Source of the DNA: Syntrophaceae bacterium UBA2280
GTDB taxonomy: Bacteria > Desulfobacterota > Syntrophia > Syntrophales > Smithellaceae
Length of the DNA: 30,096 bases
Assembly (NCBI GenBank): GCA_002347685.1
Contig: DDWS01000038.1
Span: 1-30,096, forward strand
Direction: 5' to 3'
The notes beneath the pieces were generated by a model, which made no database searches, had not been told where the DNA came from, and saw nothing but the letters and a program-made list of their open reading frames with translations. Every line of letters begins with the position of its first letter. Positions within the stretch are counted from its first letter, which is position 1. Made by a program: the position numbers and the translations under genes. This document shows positions 23,500 to 30,096 of the stretch, in pieces.

Positions 23500-25965
23500 A
23501 TGGAGTCTTTTAAAAAAAGCTTACATAAAATTGAACAACCTTTGGCATTTGCCGCCAAAGAAGATTTCAAAAATCTTTCCCATATAAGGGATCTGGGAAG
23601 ATCCCTTTCCGCTCTAATCACACAACTGATCAGTGCCATACCCGCCGATACGAAAAATTTTTTCGTGCCGGCCATGGACACAATGTTGCGAATATTTTCC
23701 GATTACGACACACAGGATATTTCCGTCCGAAAAGAAAAAATAGCGGAAGCGGCCGTGCTTTTAAAACGACTTATGGATACGGCAGACGCTTATGACCAGG
23801 AAAAAACCTTATCCCCGAAACAGGAAGAAGAGATCGCCGAAAGAATTGAGGATCTGAAAACATCCGCCGGGAAAATCAATGTGCCGGTTCAGTATGTCAA
23901 GGGGGTAGGGCCGAAGATGGCCGCAAGGTTTGCCGCCAAGAAAATCATCACTGTCGAGGATCTGATCTATTTTCTCCCGCGAACCTATGAAGACCGTCGT
24001 GAAATCCGTAAAATCAACAAGCTTGAAACCGGAAAACCCCAAACAATTATAGCCCAGGTCGTGCTCGTTGAATTTCGTCACTACGGCAGGAGAAGAATTC
24101 TGGAAGTCACCGTCAGCGACAATACCGCGAATTTAACGGCCAAATGGTTTAAGGGACAGATGTCATATCTTTCGGGCGTATTTAAAAAAGGAACCCGGCT
24201 GATTATTACCGGGAATGTCACCCCCGGTTATGGCAGCAAAACGATGATTCATCCCGACTATGAAATCCTCGACGAGGAGGACGAAGAAAATCTTCTGAAT
24301 TTCAAACGCATTGTCCCTGTCTATTCGGAAACGGAAGGACTCCATCAGAAATACATCCGAAAAATCATGGCAAACGCACTGGAGAGTTATTCCCGTTACA
24401 TCGCCTCGCCGATTCCGATGGACATCTGTCGCAGGCGAAACCTGATCAACATTCATGAAGCGCTGCTCACCGTGCATTTTCCCGACAATGACGCTTCTAT
24501 GGATGCCCTGATCCATGCACGATCTCAAGCGCATCTGCGTCTGATCTATGACGAGTTTTTCTTTTTTCAACTGGGAATGGCTGTTAAAAGATCCGGTCGA
24601 ATTCTCGAAAAAGGTATTTCGTTCTCCCGCAAAGGAACACTGCTGGATGCTTTTTACACCTCTTTGCCGTTCTCACTGACCGGTGCGCAAACCAGGGTGA
24701 TCGAAGAGATTGAGGGGGATTTGCAGGCCGCCAAGGCAATGAACCGCCTGCTGCAGGGCGACGTCGGCAGCGGCAAAACGATCGTAGCGATGGCCGCCAT
24801 GATTACCGTGTGCGAAAATTCCTGCCAGGCGTCGCTGATGGCGCCCACGGAAATACTGGCCAAACAGCATTATGCCACCCTGTCCGCGTGGGCCGAACCC
24901 ATCGGCCTTCGCGTCGTGCTCCTTACCGGAAGCATGCCCCAGGCCGCCCGGAATGACGTTTTGGAGATCATCCGATCCGGCGGGGCCAACATCATTATCG
25001 GCACACACGCGCTGATCCAGGAAGATGTTGATTTCAAAAAACTGGGTCTTGTCGTCATCGATGAACAGCACCGCTTCGGGGTTATGCAGCGCGCCACGCT
25101 CCGCAACAAAGGAATATCAGCCGATGTTCTCGTCATGACGGCTACACCCATTCCGCGCACGCTGGCGATGACGGTATACGGCGATCTCGATATTTCCGTC
25201 ATCGATGAAATGCCGCCCGGCAAAAAACCGGTGCGTACCGTCTTGCTGGGGGAAAACAAACGGCAGGCGGTCTACGACATCATTCGCAGGGAAATCGACA
25301 AGGGCCATCAGGCATTTATTGTCTATCCGCTGGTGGAGCAATCGGAAAATCTTGATTTGAAAGACGCGACAAAAATGGCAGAGCATCTGCAGAAGGACAT
25401 TTTTCCCGATCATTGCGTGGGGCTGATACACGGGAAGATGAAAGACAAGGAAAAAGACGCAGTCATGCGGGATTTTCTGGACAATCGAATTTCCATTCTT
25501 GTGGCGACGACCGTGATTGAAGTCGGCATCGATGTGCCGCGCGCGTCATTGATGGTGATTGAGCACGCCGAGCGTTTCGGCCTCTCGCAACTCCATCAAC
25601 TCAGAGGGCGTGTGGGACGTCGCGACATCCCGTCGAGTTGCATTCTGCTGGCAGACTACAAAGTATCGACGGATGCCCGCAAAAGATTGAAGGTCATGGA
25701 AAAGACGACCGACGGCTTCGTGCTTGCGGAAGAAGACCTGGCCATTCGCGGACCCGGCGATTTTCTGGGAACACGACAATCAGGACTGCCTGATTTCCGA
25801 ATTGCCAGCATCCTGCGCGACGCGCGCACTTTGAATGACGCCAAAGAAGACGCTTTTGCGCTTGCCGCCCGCGATCCGCTCCTGGAAAAACCTGAACATG
25901 CGATATTGAAAGAGGTACTGCTTACCCGTTGGCAGGGAAAACTCGAGTTGGCAAGGACGGGGTGA
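23500..25965 (+). CDS. recG: ATP-dependent DNA helicase RecG
   Basis: Remodels stalled replication forks and branch-migrates Holliday junctions. At 821 residues it is about 130 longer than E. coli RecG; the extra is an N-terminal helical region of roughly 125 residues. Then come the wedge/OB domain with VQYVKGVGPKMAARFAAKKIITVEDLIYFLPRTYEDRR, and the helicase core with motif I LLQGDVGSGKTIVA, motif Ia MAPTEILAKQH, motif II DEQHRFGVMQR, motif III MTATPIPRTLAM, the later STVIEVGIDVP-like ATTVIEVGIDVPRASLMVIE, and motif VI LHQLRGRVGR. The RecG-specific tail (RLKVMEKTTDGFVLAEEDLAIRGPGDFLGTRQSG) is complete. No alternative start exists close by; GGTGA precedes the ATG. Confidence 0.96.
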   Translation: MESFKKSLHKIEQPLAFAAKEDFKNLSHIRDLGRSLSALITQLISAIPADTKNFFVPAMDTMLRIFSDYDTQDISVRKEKIAEAAVLLKRLMDTADAYDQEKTLSPKQEEEIAERIEDLKTSAGKINVPVQYVKGVGPKMAARFAAKKIITVEDLIYFLPRTYEDRREIRKINKLETGKPQTIIAQVVLVEFRHYGRRRILEVTVSDNTANLTAKWFKGQMSYLSGVFKKGTRLIITGNVTPGYGSKTMIHPDYEILDEEDEENLLNFKRIVPVYSETEGLHQKYIRKIMANALESYSRYIASPIPMDICRRRNLINIHEALLTVHFPDNDASMDALIHARSQAHLRLIYDEFFFFQLGMAVKRSGRILEKGISFSRKGTLLDAFYTSLPFSLTGAQTRVIEEIEGDLQAAKAMNRLLQGDVGSGKTIVAMAAMITVCENSCQASLMAPTEILAKQHYATLSAWAEPIGLRVVLLTGSMPQAARNDVLEIIRSGGANIIIGTHALIQEDVDFKKLGLVVIDEQHRFGVMQRATLRNKGISADVLVMTATPIPRTLAMTVYGDLDISVIDEMPPGKKPVRTVLLGENKRQAVYDIIRREIDKGHQAFIVYPLVEQSENLDLKDATKMAEHLQKDIFPDHCVGLIHGKMKDKEKDAVMRDFLDNRISILVATTVIEVGIDVPRASLMVIEHAERFGLSQLHQLRGRVGRRDIPSSCILLADYKVSTDARKRLKVMEKTTDGFVLAEEDLAIRGPGDFLGTRQSGLPDFRIASILRDARTLNDAKEDAFALAARDPLLEKPEHAILKEVLLTRWQGKLELARTG

Positions 25966-26031
25966 GAGGAAAAGGGACCAAAGACTTGGTTACGCGATCC
26001 CTTATTCCCAATCGTCAGACATAGAAATAGA

Positions 26032-27024
26032 TTAAACCGGAACAAAATCGTCAGCCCGAACATCCTTGAGCTTCAGCGCTTCCGTAGGGCACACAACTGT
26101 GCATACACCGCACCCCAGGCATTTTTCGGAATCTACCGCAGCCAGGTCGTCATTTACGGCCAGGGCATCAAAGAAACATCGATCCACACAGACTTCACAG
26201 CCACTGCATAGATCGGGGTCAACAACCGCCGCGAAGCGGCTGGGGGCAACCCACTTTTTCGATCCTTTCATGACCGCCCAGTTCAAACAGCAATCCTTGC
26301 AGCAATTACAGATAACATGGCCGACAACCTGCCGATTGTCCACAACATGCACCAGTCCTTCTTCACGGCACATTTTCAGCATCTCGATGGCCTCAGTCTT
26401 GGTGAGCGCTCTGCCGGTTCCCCGATCGATGTTATATTCAGCGGCGCGATCCACCTGCATGCAGACTTCCAAAGGCTTTTTACAGGCTCCGTCGATAACG
26501 CGGCAGGAACATTTCGTAACAGAAAGCGTTTTGGCACCTTCGACAATTTTCACCACATCCTCATAGGCCAGGATTCGTGATTCAGGCTCAACGCTTTCAT
26601 TGACAGGCACCACGCGCATGATAGGTCCGGGCATAAGGTCCATAATCTTTTGTCCATATTCCGGCCACTCTTTCTCCATGTACACTTTCCACAGATCCAG
26701 GACACTTCTGGCAATTCCGGGCGTCAAGCTGGTGGAATCATGCATCTGCGGGACGGTTTTAACACGATAGAATTTTTTGTCCCCGCCCTTGGTCGCCTTG
26801 AAAATCATACCCCGATGAAACAGAGAATCCATCATCGCTTCGATTTTATCCGGAGATAAACCGGATTTCTGAGCTAATTCTTCAATAGTAGCAGGCGGTT
26901 GTGCCAATAGCATGACCTTCGCCTCATCATCATCGACCAGAGCCTCGAAAATCTTTGGGATCAACGGCGATTCCCCCGCGCCGATTGCTGCAGCCAATTG
27001 TTTGGATAGATTCATGTCTGCCAT
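26032..27024 (-). CDS. Cys-rich 4Fe-4S ferredoxin-type protein with N-terminal winged-helix-like domain
   Basis: A 330-residue cytoplasmic protein of uncertain role. Residues about 30-92 look like a winged helix-turn-helix (LLAQPPATIEELAQKSGLSPDKIEAMMDSLFHRGMI). The middle carries two unusual Cys groups: Cys172, 174, 181 and 188 (KCSCRVIDGACKKPLEVC), and Cys239, 241, 242, 245 and 246 (CNCCKDCC). The C-terminus has two 4Fe-4S motifs: Cys273, 276, 279, 283 (CSGCEVCVDRC, followed by Phe not Pro) and Cys302, 305, 308, 312 (CLGCGVCTVVCP). Similar proteins are frequent in sulfate reducers and syntrophs near acyl-CoA genes; their electron partner is not known to me. It diverges from the MaoC/acyl-CoA synthetase genes. 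Whether the winged helix binds DNA or only mediates protein contacts cannot be told. Confidence 0.75.
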   Translation of the reverse strand: MADMNLSKQLAAAIGAGESPLIPKIFEALVDDDEAKVMLLAQPPATIEELAQKSGLSPDKIEAMMDSLFHRGMIFKATKGGDKKFYRVKTVPQMHDSTSLTPGIARSVLDLWKVYMEKEWPEYGQKIMDLMPGPIMRVVPVNESVEPESRILAYEDVVKIVEGAKTLSVTKCSCRVIDGACKKPLEVCMQVDRAAEYNIDRGTGRALTKTEAIEMLKMCREEGLVHVVDNRQVVGHVICNCCKDCCLNWAVMKGSKKWVAPSRFAAVVDPDLCSGCEVCVDRCFFDALAVNDDLAAVDSEKCLGCGVCTVVCPTEALKLKDVRADDFVPV

Positions 27025-27231
27025 TTATTCCTGTCCCCTTTCCCAAAATTTGTGCAAGTATCCGAGAAATGAATCATTATGTCAATGCTCAAGAGAAAAG
27101 AATTTTAAAGAGAATCATTGAAGTCGTTAATTGACGAAGATTAAAAAATATGAGATCTTACCAAACAAATTGTCTCATCCTACGATGAGTTATTCCACCT
27201 CAGGCTGAAGTATCCTTCAAGGAGGGATTCT
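27025..27231. promoter_or_regulatory. Divergent intergenic region with repeated ATGAG half-sites
   Basis: This 207-base AT-rich gap serves the ferredoxin gene (minus) and the hydratase gene (plus). It contains ATGAGA at 27150-27155, its complement TCTCAT at 27173-27178, and a perfect hairpin CTCATC-CTAC-GATGAG at 27174-27189. The middle half-site can pair with either neighbour. A near-palindrome TCGTTAATTGACGA lies at 27124-27137. The hydratase has a strong AAGGAGGG ribosome site. No complete sigma-70 pair stands out. The repeats suggest a dimeric regulator or alternative RNA folds; this is inference. Confidence 0.35.
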
Positions 27232-28107
27232 ATGACATTAACTTCTGATTTTGTCGGCGCAACCCTGAAAGAGTATATCTGCACTGTCACCCCTCGTCAG
27301 ATCATGAATTACGCGGCGGCCATAGGAGATGCCAATCCTGCCTATTTCAATGATGAGCGGTCTGAAGGGATCATCGCGCCACCCCTGTTTCCCGTGGCGA
27401 TTACCTGGCCCATCGTGGAAAACATTGCGGATTATCTCCAGGCTGAGGGGTTTCCACAAGAAGTGCTTTTTACGCAGGTCCATTATAGTGAGCATCTCAG
27501 CATCCACAAACCTGTGACACCCGGCATGCAACTGAAAATTCAAGGCGTCATTGCCGCTATTTTGCCGCATCGGGCAGGGACCTATGTCATTATCAGGTAT
27601 GACGCAAAAGATGCTGGAGGCAACAATCTGTTTACAGAACATATCGGCGCGATGATGAGAGGTGTTGCGTGCGCGGACGCCGGAAAAGGCGGCGAAGCTA
27701 TTCCTTCCGTTCCTCTTCAAACCAACGATTCCTTCTTATGGGAATCTTTTATACCCATCGATCCACTGGCCCCTTTCATCTATGACGGCTGTACTAACAT
27801 TTATTTTCCCATCCATACATCGGTACAATTTGCACACCAGGTGGGTTTGCCTGGAATTATCCACCAGGGCACGGCTACCCTGGCTGTTTCCGTCCATAAC
27901 ATCCTGAATAAAGAGGCAGGTGGCGATTCGCAACGACTGGCAACGATTTACTGCCGGTTTTCAGGAATGGTGATTCCCGGTTCGGCGATTCGGGTCCGAC
28001 TTACCGGTAAAAACAAGGTATCTGGAGGAACGGATCTTTTCTTCACCGTTTACAACGCTGAAGAAAAGCGTGCGATCAGCGACGGCTACATCAGACTGAA
28101 AGACTAG
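27232..28107 (+). CDS. MaoC-like double-hotdog hydratase/dehydratase
   Basis: A 291-residue protein made of two hotdog units. The first (about 1-145) is the FAS1/MaoC N-type domain with IGDANPAYFND at 31-41. The second (about 160-291) has the hydratase-2-like helix IHTSVQFAHQVGLPGIIHQG with His195 and His211. In canonical R-specific enoyl-CoA hydratases the catalytic Asp and His lie in D.NP.H; here the region reads YDGCTNIYFPIHTS, so the second active site is changed or shifted. Likely substrates are enoyl-CoA or 3-hydroxyacyl-CoA thioesters, consistent with the acyl-CoA synthetase 18 bases downstream. A strong ribosome site AAGGAGGG precedes the ATG. Confidence 0.78.
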   Translation: MTLTSDFVGATLKEYICTVTPRQIMNYAAAIGDANPAYFNDERSEGIIAPPLFPVAITWPIVENIADYLQAEGFPQEVLFTQVHYSEHLSIHKPVTPGMQLKIQGVIAAILPHRAGTYVIIRYDAKDAGGNNLFTEHIGAMMRGVACADAGKGGEAIPSVPLQTNDSFLWESFIPIDPLAPFIYDGCTNIYFPIHTSVQFAHQVGLPGIIHQGTATLAVSVHNILNKEAGGDSQRLATIYCRFSGMVIPGSAIRVRLTGKNKVSGGTDLFFTVYNAEEKRAISDGYIRLKD

Positions 28108-28125
28108 AAAGAGGAGGATGGCATC

Positions 28126-29718
28126 ATGACTTGGGAAAATCTGAATCAAACATGGCACTACGTGGAAAAATGGGCCGATGCAGGGCCGGATGCCGATGCC
28201 CTGGTTTTCGGCGAGGAGAAATTGACCTGGCATCAATTCAAGGAGCAGATGGATGCCATTGCGCTTGCGTATCTGGAAATAGGGATCGAAAAGGGCGACC
28301 GAGTAGCGCTCCTTTCCATGGCGCGCAACGAGTTTCTCACGACCTACATGGCTGCGGGCAAGGTTGGGGCCATCTGGCTGGGCCTTTCGCCGAAATATAC
28401 CCTGGAGGAACTCCGCTACCAGATCAACGACTGCCGTCCTAAACTTCTCATCACCTTGCGGGAGTACATGGGCGTCGACCTGTCCGAAACCGTCAGTGCC
28501 CTCATGAAGGAATTCTCTTTTTTGAAGAAAGTTCTCGTGATCGGCGAGCCTTTCGAGGGTGCCGAATCCTTTTTTGCTTTTGTGGGAAAACCGCGGGAAA
28601 ACAAAATCTCTGCACTGGAACAAAGAATATCTGAAATCGAAGAGCGAGACGATGCCCTGCTTTTATACACATCGGGATCAACCGGAAAGCCCAAAGGGGT
28701 CGTCCACACTCACCGCAGCATCGTCGAGAACATCAAGGTGGAAATTCAAAAATTCTATTTCGATGAAAAGTCGCGGGGGCTTCTCCACTTCCCCATCAAT
28801 CATGTTGCCGCGGATGTTGAAATCGGGTTTGGGGCTATCATGTCGGGTGGTTGCATTGTCTGTATGGATAAATTCGATCCGGCCGAGACGCTAAAGGTCA
28901 TAGAGAAGGAAAGAATCACCCATATCGGGCAGGTGCCGGTCATGTTCCTGCTTGAATTCAAACAGCCGGAATTCTGGACTTGTGATTTCTCGAACGTCAA
29001 GGCTTTTGTCTGGGCGGGGGCGGCTGCGCCGAAAATCATGATCGATCTGCTCGAGCCGATCTGTGCCAAGTCGGGGGCTAAACTCATCACCGGTTACGGG
29101 AGCACGGAAGTTTGTGGTTTTATCACGTACACCGGTATTGAGGATAATACCGAGACGCTCCTTAAAACGGCTGGGAAAATTGCCCATCCCTTCGAGCTGA
29201 AAATTGTCGACAAGGAACGCCGGGCACTACCCGCAGGCGAGATTGGCGAGATCGCCGTACGGGGTTCTTTCCTGATGAAAGGATACTATAACAAGCCTGA
29301 AGAAACGGCAAAGGTCATCGATGCGGATGGCTGGTATTACACGACGGACCTGGCCTTTCAGGATGAAAGCGGCTATATTCATATCACGGGGCGACTCTCC
29401 GAAATGTTCAAAACCGGAGGGGAGAACGTCTATCCCCGTGAGGTGGAAGAGGTCATCGAAACACATCCTGCTGTCCTTTTTGCTGCCGTACTCGGGGTTC
29501 CGGATGAGACATATCAGGAAGTCGGATGGGCCTTTGTCATGCCGACACCCGGACAAAATGCAACGGAAGAGGAACTCCGCGATCTATGTAAATCCTCCCT
29601 GGCCAACTTCAAGGTGCCGAAGAGATTTTTCATCCGTCCATTGCTTCCCCTGCTGGCAAGCGGTAAAGTGAATAAAATGGAATTGAAAGATGAAATTAAG
29701 GAAATGTTAAAAAAATAG
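28126..29718 (+). CDS. AMP-forming acyl-CoA synthetase (class I, FadD/CaiC-like)
   Basis: A 530-residue ANL-superfamily ligase forming acyl-CoA from a carboxylic acid, ATP and CoA. The P-loop is canonical, YTSGSTGKPKGVVHTHRS near residues 181-198. Further motifs are GYGSTEVCGF (A5), WYYTTDLAFQDESGYIHITGRLSEMFKTGGENVYPREVEEVI (A7/A8) and a C-terminal lysine in LASGKVNKMELKDEI that should catalyse adenylation. It is closest in style to medium-chain/cyclic acid or carnitine-type ligases, but the substrate cannot be fixed. It has a GAGGAGG ribosome site and lies between the MaoC-like hydratase and a ketopantoate-reductase-like gene in one strand direction, suggesting a small acid-degradation operon. 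Confidence 0.88.
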   Translation: MTWENLNQTWHYVEKWADAGPDADALVFGEEKLTWHQFKEQMDAIALAYLEIGIEKGDRVALLSMARNEFLTTYMAAGKVGAIWLGLSPKYTLEELRYQINDCRPKLLITLREYMGVDLSETVSALMKEFSFLKKVLVIGEPFEGAESFFAFVGKPRENKISALEQRISEIEERDDALLLYTSGSTGKPKGVVHTHRSIVENIKVEIQKFYFDEKSRGLLHFPINHVAADVEIGFGAIMSGGCIVCMDKFDPAETLKVIEKERITHIGQVPVMFLLEFKQPEFWTCDFSNVKAFVWAGAAAPKIMIDLLEPICAKSGAKLITGYGSTEVCGFITYTGIEDNTETLLKTAGKIAHPFELKIVDKERRALPAGEIGEIAVRGSFLMKGYYNKPEETAKVIDADGWYYTTDLAFQDESGYIHITGRLSEMFKTGGENVYPREVEEVIETHPAVLFAAVLGVPDETYQEVGWAFVMPTPGQNATEEELRDLCKSSLANFKVPKRFFIRPLLPLLASGKVNKMELKDEIKEMLKK

Positions 29719-29758
29719 CTGCCGTTATGCTGAGTTTCCAAAGGAGATGTCATCGGCT

Positions 29759-30096
29759 ATGAGAATTGCAATCGTCGGCGTCGGCGGGGTAGGGGGCTAT
29801 TTTGGCGGGAAACTGGCCCGGGAATATGCGATATATGGAAAGCATGAAATCATTTTTATCGCCCGCGGTGAACATCTCAAAGCGATTCAGCAAAACGGTT
29901 TGCAGCTGTTCACCCGGGAAGGCGACTATGTGGCATGGCCGAACATTGCCACGGACAATCCGGCCATTACCGGCTTGTTTGATCTGGTTTTCTTCTGCGT
30001 TAAAAGCTATTCGCTTGAAAGCTCGGCTCGGTCGGTTGAAGGCAACATCCACCATAATACGGTGGTGATTCCGTTGCAAAACGGGGTGAACAGCAC
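29759..30096 (+). CDS. panE: Ketopantoate reductase family protein, N-terminal part (cut by window edge)
   Basis: The reading frame is open to the window end, about 112 codons. It begins MRIAIVGVGGVGGYFGGKLA, the GxGxxG NADPH-binding start of the PanE/ApbA family, and continues with FIARGEHLKAIQQNGLQL, LVFFCVKSYSLES and VVIPLQNGVNS, all typical. PanE reduces 2-dehydropantoate to pantoate in pantothenate synthesis, but many paralogues with other substrates exist and the context here (MaoC-like hydratase, acyl-CoA synthetase) allows a degradative role. An AAGGAG site lies 12-13 bases before the ATG at 29759; an in-frame ATG at 29747 touches that site and is less likely. Confidence 0.82.
   Translation, partial: MRIAIVGVGGVGGYFGGKLAREYAIYGKHEIIFIARGEHLKAIQQNGLQLFTREGDYVAWPNIATDNPAITGLFDLVFFCVKSYSLESSARSVEGNIHHNTVVIPLQNGVNS

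Noticed and set aside
23586..23607. Perfect 9-bp hairpin as an attenuator of recG
   Set aside because: It lies within the coding sequence with no T-run and no sign of a leader; kept only as a side note on RecG.
25972..26003. Possible bidirectional terminator between recG and the ferredoxin gene (AAGGGA ... TCCCTT)
   Set aside because: The six-base arms enclose a large loop with only a CCAA/TTGG inner pair, and the T-run is four bases on one strand and absent on the other.
27131..27160. Sigma-70 promoter TTGACG/TATGAG for the hydratase operon
   Set aside because: The spacing is only 12 bases, too short for a working promoter.

Overview
The window looks like chromosomal DNA of an anaerobic, probably syntrophic or sulfate-reducing deltaproteobacterium (Desulfobacterota, perhaps a Syntrophales relative). 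This is inferred from gene content only: PilS/PilR beside comEC, an ABC transporter operon carrying its own acyl-CoA synthetase, a PaaK-like ligase, a Cys-rich ferredoxin with an N-terminal winged helix, a DUF4911 protein and a plant/spirochaete-type phosphofructokinase. I saw no tRNA, rRNA, CRISPR array, insertion sequence or prophage gene. Coding density is high and almost every reading frame is intact. The two edge genes (comEC and panE-like) are cut by the window ends.

Layout. 1-3524: the start of comEC (minus strand) diverges from a PilS-like sensor kinase and its PilR-like sigma-54 activator. 3560-4900: Si-type citrate synthase with its own sigma-70 promoter. 4944-13298: a leader region followed by a seven-gene plus-strand operon, with periplasmic binding protein, LivG-type ATPase, AMP-forming acyl-CoA synthetase, LivH and LivM permeases, LivF-type ATPase and a PaaK-like ligase. 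13255-17426: a minus-strand unit with a DUF3857/transglutaminase lipoprotein, recJ and a small membrane protein. 17460-18496: a DUF4911 protein coupled to an uncharacterised helical His/Asp-rich protein. 18493-23405: minus strand, rpmB alone, then purM-purN-flavoprotein-phosphofructokinase in tight order. 23500-25965: recG. 26032-27024: Cys-rich iron-sulfur protein (minus), diverging from a MaoC-like hydratase, a second acyl-CoA synthetase and the start of a ketopantoate-reductase-like gene.

The main discovery is in the 290-base gap before the ABC transporter operon. It contains, in order, a sigma-70 promoter, a Shine-Dalgarno site, a 30-codon reading frame with six Phe codons in an eight-codon stretch (FFFYFFSF), three mutually exclusive RNA pairings (9-bp 1:2 stem, 7+2-bp 2:3 stem, 11- to 13-bp 3:4 stem) and a T9 terminator ending 42 bases before the first structural gene. 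This is the complete architecture of a ribosome-mediated phenylalanine attenuator, known from enterobacterial pheA and pheST. Here it precedes an amino-acid/organic-acid ABC transporter with two acid:CoA ligase-like genes. If it works, Phe-tRNA charging controls the operon, which points to uptake of phenylalanine or a related aromatic compound.

Other points: promoter/operator architecture in front of purM, a perfect 13-bp hairpin between the binding protein and the rest of its operon, a PaaK-like ligase without the usual P-loop, and a flavoprotein with an eroded dinucleotide-binding motif in the purine/glycolysis gene string.
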